This document shows positions 1-8,934 of a stretch of DNA of 20,690 bases, piece after piece. The translations under genes and the position numbers were made by a program. Source of the stretch: Phoronis ovalis (lineage: Eukaryota; Phoronida; Phoronidae); the NCBI GenBank assembly GCA_028565635.1, contig JAOXYB010052501.1, positions 5,429-26,118 of the forward strand. Direction: 5' to 3'. The notes beneath the pieces were generated by a model. It did not search any database, had not been told where the DNA came from, and saw only the letters and a program-made list of their open reading frames with translations. The first letter of the stretch is position 1. Every line of letters begins with the position of its first letter.

Positions 1-282
1 ACTACTCAGCCGCCAACAACCGCACCTGCTACGACTACTCAGCCGCCAACCATCACAACTACTCAGCCGCCAACAACCACTCCTGCTATCACTACTCAGC
101 CGCCAACCACCACAACTACCCAGTCATCAACTACCGCGCCTGCTACAACTTCTCAGCCGCCAACCATCACTATTACTCAGCCGCCAACAGCAGCTCCTTC
201 TACCACTACTCAGCCGCCAACCACCACAACTACTCAGTCGCCAACCACAACGAATGCTATTACAACTACGCCTGTACCACAG
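1..282 (+). repeat. 57-base coding minisatellite (TTQPPT stalk)
   Basis: The exon is built from an 11-residue unit (TTQPPTTAPAT type) alternating with an 8-residue unit (TTQPPTIT type). Together they make a 19-residue, 57-base higher-order period. Four full periods occupy 1-228 and a degraded fifth occupies 229-282. The array probably continues left of the window. Every difference between copies keeps the frame. Confidence 0.85.
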
Positions 283-3200
283 TGTGAGTATGATATAAAA
301 AATCCAAGATTACTACTACTACTACTACTACTTGTTAACTCGAATTGTTCTTATTCATTTTTTGTCAATTTTGATGTTTTTCAGCTTTTTCATGTAATTT
401 TGATGATGACTTCAACCCATTGTGTGGGTTTTCTCAAGCGTCTAATGACAATTACGATTGGTTACGTGGAACAAGTGATTCCAACAAGAATACTGGAGCA
501 CCCAGCGATCACACAACAGGAAGCACATACTTTCTCTATACTAGAACTCAGAAAAGAATGGTAATAAACACCGTCAGTATAGGTTGTTTAATTTAAAGTC
601 AATCAAACAGCTTGCATTTACGCCGCAGTAGTGTTGAAGCGCGTGACGTTAGCTAAGTTCAGTCAGAATTGTAGACCTACAAATCAGTTTAATTTTGATG
701 TAGTAACACTTGGTTGATCACTATATAATTGTTGAGATAATTGTATAAATCACCGTTAACAGAACAAATAATGTGAAAGATACTACATGCGCTTGTGCTC
801 CGTTGTATTATAAACTATGTTCAAATTACCATTAAGAGCGGTTCTTGGCTTCTCAAGCAAACGTGCATCTGTACTACATTTGAAAAGTTTCACGTAATGT
901 TATAATCGTTCTTTCATTCCCGCTGTAGAATTCTGGTAATTTGATGCGTCTTGAGTCTCCAAGCCTAAATTTCGGTGGTTCATCTGCCTGTCTCAGCTTT
1001 TGGTATTATGAATATGGATCCTCTTTGGGTTCCCTCACTGTTAGACGTAGAATTGGTACCTCGGTGTCATCCATTTGGAGCATATCTGGATCCGCAAATA
1101 GTGAGCAAACCTGGAAGAAGGCCTCCCAAACAATTGTTACAGGTGGAGTTAGCTTTGAGGTAAGTAATATGAACTTGTACTGATAGCTTCTAAGATGCTA
1201 CAGCATTTTGTTTTCTAACCATGTATTTCATAAATGTTGAATAAATTATAGAAAAATTAATTAAATTGATACAAAATATTGTGTTTTGATGTGCAATTTC
1301 TACTAAAGCCTGTTCCAGCGTTCGTACGTCACGTAGTGCTTTTTACAATTTTCAATCTCTACACGTGTGTTCTTACAGTTGCTGTTTGATAGCGTTGTTG
1401 GAAGTGGTACAGATTCAGATTATGCAGTTGATGACGTCATTGTTGCAAATGGTGATTGTATAACTGGTACGACGACAACAACAACCACCTCTGGAACCAC
1501 CACATCTACGACTACGACCACGACAGCTACACCAGGTTAGTATCTTCAAGTATATGCAAACAATAATAGAGCAGCTCCTACTTTTCTACGAAATACTCTA
1601 GCAAGCGGTTGGCTAAGAAAAGAATCCTGCGTTATACTCCCAACTACTATTTTTTACTTACGCATGGTGGCTGTTTTATTGATCTTAGAATCCTTGGTAT
1701 TTTTCTAAGCCCTGTGTTAAATGCAATTTTTCATTAAGTCTTTGTCCCCCCTACTACAAGTGCAAGGCATAAATCACTAAAATGGTTAAATCTTGGTATT
1801 GTGGCTATTATATAGACTATAAAATAAAACAAAATGCCGGTTTAAGAAACACTTTTATATGTAATACAGCGTAAGGCATTACCATACGAATATTTGTCTA
1901 TTTGCAACGGATGTGGTGGAACGATTGCCATGGCAGCTGCTTTTGGGAGAATTTAACAAAAAATAAGAAATAATTAAAACTATGGCCTGTAGCTTTAAAT
2001 TTCAAAAGAAATTGCGTACACCATTCTTAAGATGTCGGGAAATCAATAGTGTAGACATCATTTTTTCAGCAGTAACAATAGGTGTTATTCTCTATAGTCA
2101 GGACGTGCTCTATATCATATATATTTTGTATTAAAATAGCTAGCTTGTTCAGCGTAAATAATGTGTACACGTTCAATGTTCAAATCACAAGGGTAAAACT
2201 GTCAGGAGAAAATTAAATTGCTTAAAAGACTACCAATGCACCATCCCGGCCAAGGTGTATCTTTTTGCATTCTGCAAATGGCATTGTTTGATCTGCATAA
2301 ATGCAATTGTATCAAACAAGTAGGCCCGGGATAAAGGCCCGGGATAGAGGTATAATAGCATCATGTTAGTAGCTATATCTATGATACCTACATTTTAAAT
2401 GAAGCATACTTATCTATTTTATCATTTTCAGGCGGAGATGTCCCATTTATCTGTACTTTTGCGACAGGCGACTGTGGAGTGACAACAGGAGGACGAATAC
2501 AATGGATCCTCAATAGTGGATCTGATTATTCCGGTGATGGAAAGTTCTTATATTTCTATGCCAACGCAAAACGCGTAAGTAGATTTTTTAATGTCATTAG
2601 CGAGAGCATCTTATTTTATTCACTGCAAATATATAAAGTATTATGCATTGCATACTAATGGTTTATCGACAAAACAGAAAACCTCTCAAAATGGCTGCTT
2701 GTTATGGAGTAAAAAATATGCATTAAAATCTTGCTCCTCTTACTGCAATGCAACATGTCAATCATTTATATAATGAAACAAATGTGTTCACAGAAAAGTG
2801 TGTTACGTGAATTTTGCAGAAATATGGAAAATCAGGACAACTTTTTACACCTAGCGTAACTTTCGGTAGTCAATCCTGTTTGAACTTCTGGCTAAGTAGA
2901 AGCGGTACTATGGGCGATTTGGTAGTTACGGCAAGTGGTAAAACTGTGTACACCAAACCGAGTGGCTCTGGAAGTGGTGACTGGCAAGAGGTCAAAGTCA
3001 CCATGAATGTCATTGGATCATTCCAGGTAAAGATAGGTCGTAGTTATTAGCATTACAGTAGAAATATATAATATTTTTTTAAACGCAATGCAATTTACGA
3101 ATTTACATGCTATACCATGCAATTCGATTTCGTGCAAACGTACCGTATTTATAACTTCCGTTTTTCTTATGATGTAACATGTGCTTAGTTTGTGATTTAA

Positions 3201-4204
3201 ACCAGTGTTACTAATACTATAACCCTCCTTGAGCATGCTGCCATGATAGGACACGGCCGGTTTAGAATCAACCAATATTTCGCCCACGTTTCCTCCCAGT
3301 TTTCAGGTAATGTCAGTGTGGGTTATAGCATCAGAGTAGGTGGTTAACCCACATATTAAAGCTGACTGGTTATCATTTATCAACTAGAAAGGAAGATCGC
3401 TTTTCGATCGGCCTTGTCAAACTATAAACAAACGTATGTCTGAAATTTATTATAATTCACCATGATTATATAGTACAGAGAACCCAAGTGCTATCTTTGA
3501 TTCGAGCAACTACGTACTGCTGCAACCAATACAACTTACTATTGTTTTAAGGGACATTATTTTATATGTTTCTTCCAGGTTACGTTTACTGCTACAGCAG
3601 GGAGATCAGAAACCGCTGGGTATTCCTTGGACGATATTTACATCACATCCGGAGCCTGTAAGTTTTGAACGAAGGAATTGTGTGAGTGTTCGTGTGTATC
3701 CAGAGTGTAGTATATACAGTGTATACACTGTGTGTGTGCGCGCGCGTGTATCTCAGATAAATTGATTTATATATTTAATTTGTCCTCACTTTTCATTAAA
3801 TAATTTTTACCCGCTAAGTTAAGACAATGTCACACTGTGTTTAAGCTGGTGTGGACTATTAACTTAGTACCTTACTGTGTTTCTTCTGCAAAATGATTAA
3901 CTTGACAAACCATTTTAATAATATTTCACAAGTAAATTAATGAAATGAATTTTAAGAAGAGAAACTGATATGTTTGCAATGCATCGGGTACAGGCTTGCC
4001 ATCGAATCTCATATTTTCTCACAAGATCCCGTGTTGGACGAGATACTTAAAATCTTACAAGAAAGGGTTTTCCCCTAGCTTGTTCTAATCCATCTACCTG
4101 GCATATAACCTATTACGTTACCAAAAATACATAGAAAAGTGTTCTTAACTCGTATATTCTATTTTGCAAGTTTTATTTTTATTTTTATTTTTACAGGTTC
4201 TTAG
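1..4204 (+). CDS. Secreted two-MAM-domain protein with Thr/Pro-rich mucin-like stalk (5' end missing)
   Basis: Eight exons join in frame: 1-283, 385-560, 929-1159, 1379-1535, 2432-2574, 2820-3026, 3579-3657 and 4197-4204. All introns are GT-AG and phases match, giving 427 residues plus a TAG stop; the N-terminus lies left of the window. Residues 1-94 are a TTQPPT-type repeat likely to be O-glycosylated. MAM domain 1 (about 96-257) shows CNFDDDFNPLCGF, a W-L-R/DHTTGS stretch, SACLSFWYY and the closing YAVDDVIVANGDC, with the four expected cysteines C97, C107, C174 and C257. A poly-Thr linker (258-282) leads to a shorter MAM domain 2 (288-426) with C290, C297, C350, C426 and SLDDIYITSGAC. MAM domains are extracellular adhesion/oligomerisation modules of meprin, neuropilin and RPTP-mu. 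The protein ends one residue after the last Cys with no membrane anchor, so I infer secretion. The domain call is firm; the biological role is unknown. Confidence 0.88.
311..331 (+). repeat. (TAC)7 microsatellite
   Basis: Seven perfect TAC triplets lie in the first intron of the MAM-domain gene, 27 bases after the donor site. Confidence 0.9.
561..928 (+). other. Intron inside MAM domain 1
   Basis: The intron runs from a GTAATA donor after the ATG (Met) codon at 558-560 to a CGCTGTAG acceptor. I see no gene, RNA or repeat in it. Confidence 0.75.
1536..2431 (+). other. Intron between the two MAM domains
   Basis: This phase-1 intron runs from GTTAGT to TTTTCAG. It contains two copies of AGGCCCGGGATA (2322-2333 and 2335-2346). 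It also has a 9-bp inverted repeat, TTGTTTGAT at 2285-2293 against ATCAAACAA at 2311-2319. No gene is evident. Confidence 0.75.
2322..2346. repeat. Tandem pair of AGGCCCGGGATA
   Basis: Two identical 12-base copies are separated by one base. They form a GC-rich island in AT-rich intron sequence, next to the hairpin at 2285-2319. Confidence 0.7.
3027..3578 (+). other. Intron inside MAM domain 2
   Basis: A phase-0 intron from GTAAAG to CTTCCAG. It contains a short GATCG...CGATC hairpin near 3392-3410. The open frame on the opposite strand (3018-3287) has no recognisable protein features. Confidence 0.7.
3716..3750. repeat. Palindrome plus alternating TG/CG tract (Z-DNA-prone)
   Basis: ACAGTGTATACACTGT (3716-3731) is a perfect 16-base palindrome. 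It runs straight into 22 bases of strict pyrimidine-purine alternation, (TG)5(CG)4TGTA, at 3729-3750. Such tracts are classic Z-DNA formers. It lies in the last intron (3658-4196) of the MAM-domain gene, about 60 bases after the donor. Confidence 0.75.
4171..4204 (+). other. Last-exon acceptor and 8-base terminal coding segment
   Basis: A long (TTTTTA)n pyrimidine tract ends in ACAG at 4196. The next bases GT TCT TAG combine with the T left at 3657 to give Cys-Ser-stop. This restores the final conserved Cys of MAM domain 2 in phase, which is why I prefer splicing over read-through of the donor at 3658. Confidence 0.7.
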
Positions 4205-5149
4205 CTAGAGAGATACATGCAACAACAATAGCGACCGTTTGCAAGGACAGTATAGTAACTTATGCTGGCAATTAATTGAAACCTTTCTTGTAATTGTTTC
4301 AATACAGGCGTTCGTCAACCTGGTTTCTAAAATTGGACTAAAGCAATCTTTTAGGAGACTTTTACTGGTTTTCTGAGAAGTGTATCATAATGCCTTGTTC
4401 TGGCAACCTCCTTGTAATTTACTTTACAATTTTAAAATTTAAATGTATTTTGGAGCGTCTACATAGTGCTGGACACTTGTATACCATTTTTTTTTGTAAT
4501 TCGTAATATCACTGAATATGTACATCATGACTTTAGATTCACATGTTTGAATCTGCACATAAATGATTTAATTATCATAGTATGCAACTAAGGACTGTCC
4601 CGCTTTTATTTGTACAGGAGAGGGATAAGGCACTTTTTTAGAATATACCCCATCATCATTTTATTACATCGGTTTATGTATATGAGTTGAAATTTGAAAT
4701 CCTCCACCCACATTTCTTTTTAGAATAGCCTTCCCCCAATTAAAAGAGGAACAGCATTATATAAATGTTTAAGGGTTTCATTTTATAAAAAAAATGTGTA
4801 TGTAATGCATATATTTTGTTAACTGTCTAGCTATGATCTCCATTTTCCAGATAATGCTTTTTATTGTTGCTCATACACTCAGTTTTATGCTATAAACATA
4901 TATCAGCAATCTACTGTGTAGTTTTCTATTTTTAATTATTGTTTTTTTTACGTAATAAATTACATATCCTAGCAGTACATGTTTAATATCATTGGCTCGG
5001 TAAAACGTATTTCGATTTACAAATAAAATAACTAAAACTGAATCTATTTTTTCCAAAAATGAATGGTAACTTTCAGGTACATATTGTTATATTGCTGAGA
5101 GATGTTTATTTGAAGATTAAATTCGGTTTCAGATTAAAGTTTATATCAA

Positions 5150-5180
5150 AATAAAGTAATTGTTTAAAAAAAAAACAATT
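5150..5180 (+). terminator. Candidate poly(A) signal and hairpin
   Basis: AATAAA at 5150-5155 is followed by an 8-bp perfect stem: AATTGTTT at 5158-5165 pairs with AAACAATT at 5173-5180 across an A-rich loop. AATAAA also occurs at 4954-4959 and 5022-5027, so the actual cleavage site of the MAM-domain transcript is uncertain. Confidence 0.35.
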
Positions 5181-6308
5181 TACGCTTTTGTAAGAAACGA
5201 ATTATAAATTCTGTTTACGTAGAAGTTTTTGTACATAGAGGTGGAACCAGGTTTCCTGTCATTTTATAGAATGTAAGTAACTACAGATTCATCTGAGGAG
5301 AATCCTCGGAAGAAACTGCTGCTTGCTAAAATTCCAAATTCAAAAAAGACATAGGATAGATAAGATATTAAGAACTCGTGGAAGTTGGGGAAAAAAAGCG
5401 GTACCAATGAAATGAAGTATAACTGGTGCTTAAAGTTTTATCTTAGAACTATACTTTTTAAGCAACTCTACACATAAAAAACCATGTACCTGAACATATA
5501 CGCCTGTCTAATCCATAACTCTGCCAAAATATATTATTAATTGTATGCTAGATGACACACGCCAAGTATTATTATCGACTTTTGTTCCATCACATATTAA
5601 AATTTCAAATTGTGACACGTAAAACGCGGTATCATTGATGACTATAGAGTTATTCAATATGTTTTACTTAGGTAAATTTACCTTAGAAGCACTCAGAGAC
5701 ATGTCGCTAGACAACTTTGAACACGTAAAAAGCAGGCCCAAGTCGAAAAACATTTTTTATGCAAAAACGGCATGTTCAAACATTCAAATGTGCACATTAC
5801 TCAAATGCCTTAAAATATCGTTTTGACTTTTCTGATTTCATATTTTTGAAAAATGGTTCCAGAAGCCAAAAACACAGTTTATATTCATTTTGAATAACTC
5901 TGCACCATTTATAAAATTAAATGTACACGATGTTTAAAATAGCGTTTTTCAAGTTCCGTTTACTTGTAATAAACAGATAAAAAGTATCATAAACAAATGA
6001 TCATGAATTAATCACTTGCACCATTTGTTTCCTTATCCGACATCATGCTAATAAGTACTTTACATATGCAGTAGCCTAAAAACTATGTTTTTTTAAAATA
6101 GTAGAATACATCGAAATACAGTGTGAAAAAATCAGATAATATTGTAATTATCAAATTTGATACACAATCTACTGCATCTTTAGGGCCTTAGCATATATCA
6201 GTGAAATGTAGAATAATATAATAAAACATATAATATATTATAAAATGACAATGTGAGCATTACTGACTACATGCCTTGCTACCATCGATTAAGTATCCTG
6301 CCTGGTTA

Positions 6309-6324
6309 TAATAATAATAATAAT
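6309..6324. repeat. (TAA)5 microsatellite
   Basis: Five uninterrupted TAA triplets plus one T, in the 3' flank of the peptide-precursor gene. Confidence 0.85.
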
Positions 6325-6393
6325 GACGTTTTACTTTTAACAACGTGCATACATAATATGGAATGTCCTACGGCACATTTTTGTTGCATGAAA

Positions 6394-6399
6394 TTTATT
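6394..6399 (-). terminator. Candidate poly(A) signal of the peptide-precursor gene
   Basis: TTTATT on the plus strand reads AATAAA on the minus strand, about 180 bases beyond the TAG stop at 6582-6584. It is a plausible 3' end, based on the hexamer and distance only. Confidence 0.4.
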
Positions 6400-6581
6400 A
6401 TCACGGTAGGTTCCTTGAAAATTCTCATTTTCTGCCAATTTAATTAGAAAGCTAACGCCAGTGTTTCGTGTGTTCTAAAAATCGGGTGACCATTTCATGC
6501 TTATTTGCAATTGCTTATTTGCTTGATAACTGAAAGTTATAGTTCTTATACCATGCCAGACACGCGAAACAGATGATGATA

Positions 6582-7665
6582 CTATCCATAGCTGTTTAAG
6601 AACAAAGATCCAAATCGTTTTTCTTCATTCGTTATTCTTGAATCAGATTCTTTTGTACGTGGTATCATAAAAAATGATCGGTAATGCTTTTTACCAGGCC
6701 TCCATTTTTTGTCCTTGTTCCCAGTAAAGAGTGTTCCCAAGCGTTTCTGAGGAAATCCCATAAATAGAGAACGAAATTGTTTTCCTGCAATTGATGTCTC
6801 CTCACTTTCAGTATCGTCACTTTGAACTCTTTCTGATATCTCATTTGGGTATTTATCAACAGATTCCCATTTCTTGTTCGAATTGCCCATAAATAATGCA
6901 CCCCAGCGTTTTCCATATTCGCTTTCAACATCCGTCTTTTCAGATTCAGATTTTTTGTTCAGACCCATGAAAAGAGAGCCGTATCGTTTGTTCAATGTAC
7001 CCAAGTCATCTTTATCTTCAATTTTTGCAGTGTCTCTTTTGTCACTGAGAAACCATTGTGCGTACCTCTTTTCAAAATTGTTTCTGTCTGCGTAAATGTA
7101 GTCGCCACTATTCATCTGCCCACTGCTTCGTTTTCCATTGAAAAACACCTGTCCCCGCTTCTTTTCTGGCATACTAGATGTATACAGCGTTCCAGATCGT
7201 TTATTCCAGTTGTCAGTACTTTGGATTTCGTTGTCATTATCACCATCCGCCTGATCGTTTTCTTGACTTTGATGCATTTCGATATTATTGTCAGGTCCAA
7301 AGTCTTTGACGTTTGCAGTATCATCTTCCCACACGTATTCCCCATGAGACCCGATTCCTAGGATGTCATCGCTATTCTTTGCATTATGTAGGTTATCGGT
7401 GTCTGCAGACGTCAGCACAAATAATGGAAGGAGTTTTTGACATGGTTGAGGATTCTGAATACAGTAATTACAAGCATCGAGCACTTCTTCGTACTGACAG
7501 CAGATGTCTTCCTGAATACCAGTGTCTAAGAAGTTGCATACCTGACAAACCTGCATAACTTCTTTATTTCCACACGCCCCGTTCCGCCAGCTAATACGAG
7601 GTTTCACAGCCCATGACATCATTGTAGGTATAAAAAACACAGTCGAGATAAGTTTGACCAACGAA
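6582..7665 (-). CDS. Neuropeptide-like precursor with SLFMG-type repeats (main exon)
   Basis: The exon starts after a CCTTTTCTAG acceptor and runs to a TAG stop. Joined to the ATGAG exon at 8930-8934 it gives 362 residues. Residues 1-21 read as a signal peptide: K6, hydrophobic core LISTVFFIPTMM, and S-W-A before the predicted cut. Residues 33-77 hold eight Cys (C33, 42, 45, 57, 58, 67, 70, 77). Residues 90-155 are an acidic spacer. From 157 on, dibasic KR/KK sites release related peptides: SGTLYTSSMPE, YGSLFMGLN, WGALFMGNSN, QFRSLFMGFPQ, LGTLFTGNKD, HYRSFFMIP and FGSLFLNSYG. Unrelated ones are YAQWFLSD, GQVFFN and WRP. GKR/GKK after GQVFFN and WRP predict C-terminal amidation, and the final Gly could be amidated too. 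The architecture is that of a multicopy neuropeptide or peptide-hormone precursor entering the regulated secretory pathway. The core faintly recalls arthropod NPLP1 peptides (x-G-S-L-A-R), but I cannot assign a family. Confidence 0.85.
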
Positions 7666-8929
7666 CTAGAAAAGGTAAATTGATCTGTGAAACAAATATG
7701 CAGGTCGAGGCATGGAATAGAGATAATTATTTTGACCACGGATTATTTTGTTGCTGAAATCGATATCATAAGAAATGATCGATGGGACATTTTGATACTT
7801 ACTCAAGGAAGTGAATAATATATATAGAATAAAATCGTTCGCTCAATTTCCGTAAATTAGACTGGAATTATTAAAAGCCATTAAAGATTCTACACTTGAA
7901 AGAGAAATTGAACAAGAAAACGCAAAAACATACTATTAATTTAAAAACGAGAAATTAACTGGCACGTTTATAATTTAATCAAATTTTATTCACTTTACCG
8001 CAAGGAATTTGTCCGTGATTACAATTTACAGAATATGTCTAATGACATAAAATGAATCAATATATTATAATAATTATGATTATTTGTAACGTTCTCTCAT
8101 CGAAACGCATTACACCAGAAACACCCAATGAGGGTAATATTTTATGGCTGTATATAGCAAACCAATTTTTTTTTGCAATATTCATGCTTAGATGACCCAT
8201 TTGGTAATGTAGCTTGGAACCCCACCTCTGTTCCCCACTCACCAGCAAGCTGATTTTTTTTAATTTACCAGGCCAACTAAAAATGCGGGCCGAGTAACTC
8301 TATCTGCCAGCTGAAATTTGTAAAAAAAAAGTTGTTTCATGTAGTTTCGCGCTTAAAGAAATCGTCTGAGGATCGATCGGAGTAGATATTAAGGGAACAG
8401 ACTCAGTGGGTGCTTCCGATTCGTTACATACAAAGATAACACATATGTAATAATAATAATAAAATTATATCATTTTTAGAGATCTTATTCTTAACTCAAC
8501 TTACGATCTTTGTAGGCATTTTGTTTGTTTAAATTTTTTGTGAAAACTAAATTTACAAGTTTTGATTTAACGAGATTGAATGAAAAGCTTTTGCAAAATT
8601 TCGTCTGTCTGTTCCCATATGAAAATTACTTGATAATTGTCGGTGAAATAAAGCAATACTATATGTTTGTTGAATCTTTGCAAAGTCCAGATACTGAAAC
8701 GCTTACTTGTCTGTTTTCCCTTATCTTAATGCTTAGTAATAAGCAGCAATGAAAAAACTGTATGAAACGTATATTTATTATAGTTTGTAATATAATTAAA
8801 TCGTAGAACAGGCCTCCCGGTGCTTACACATAATTTTTATCCAGACTGTATGCAAAGCCTCAATTGAGATAGGAGATAACAGAAATGACAGTAAAATTAA
8901 CATTTTAACTTCAACAGAATCATTTTTAC
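7666..8929 (-). other. Proposed first intron of the peptide-precursor gene
   Basis: On the minus strand it would run from the donor AG|GTAAAA (8929) to the acceptor CTTTTCTAG (7666), 1,264 bases. It contains (TAA)5 at 8448-8462. I see no other gene; the open frames at 8057-8248 and 8525-8752 lack recognisable features. An alternative acceptor, TTTCACAG, lies about 15 bases upstream of the main one on the minus strand, but it needs a different phase. Confidence 0.45.
8448..8462. repeat. (TAA)5 microsatellite
   Basis: Five perfect TAA triplets within the proposed intron of the peptide-precursor gene. Confidence 0.85.
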
Positions 8930-8934
8930 CTCAT
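8930..8934 (-). CDS. Candidate first coding exon (ATGAG) of the peptide precursor
   Basis: The minus strand reads GAAAATGAG|GTAAAA: a start codon with A at -3, two extra bases, then a donor. Those two bases plus the T opening the main exon make an AGT serine codon. The joined N-terminus is M-S-S-L-V-K followed by a hydrophobic core and an S-W-A cleavage site. I searched upstream because the main exon's frame has no ATG that would give a signal peptide. The exact phase match supports the call, but a five-base coding segment can match by chance. Confidence 0.45.

Larger units (their letters stand above)
4205..6581. other. 3' UTR of the MAM-domain gene, then intergenic AT-rich DNA
   Basis: No convincing coding exon is visible on either strand. 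The left part should be 3' UTR of the MAM-domain gene, ending at one of three AATAAA signals (4954, 5022 or 5150). The right part up to 6581 should hold the 3' UTR of the opposing peptide-precursor gene. Minor items are a perfect 14-base palindrome AGGTAAATTTACCT (5670-5683) and (TAA)5 at 6309-6324. The open frames at 4871-5056, 5635-5826 and 6253-6447 are low-complexity and featureless. Confidence 0.7.

Noticed and set aside
3658-3670. MAM protein ending by read-through at TGA (Cys-Lys-Phe)
   Set aside because: Possible as intron retention, but GTAAGT is a strong donor and splicing to 4197 restores the Cys codon in exact phase.
6874-7558. Plus-strand and other-frame open frames over the peptide precursor
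   Set aside because: They are shadows of the minus-strand coding exon and show no signal peptide, domain or repeat logic of their own.
7666-7739. Extending the peptide precursor in frame to 7739
   Set aside because: The frame is open there but contains no ATG, only a GTG at its end. A good acceptor at 7666 explains the extra sequence as intron.
7665-8510. Alternative first exon ATGCCTACAAAGATC with a GTAAGT donor near 8500-8515 (minus)
   Set aside because: It has a good ATG and donor but ends in phase 0, which does not fit either available acceptor of the main exon.
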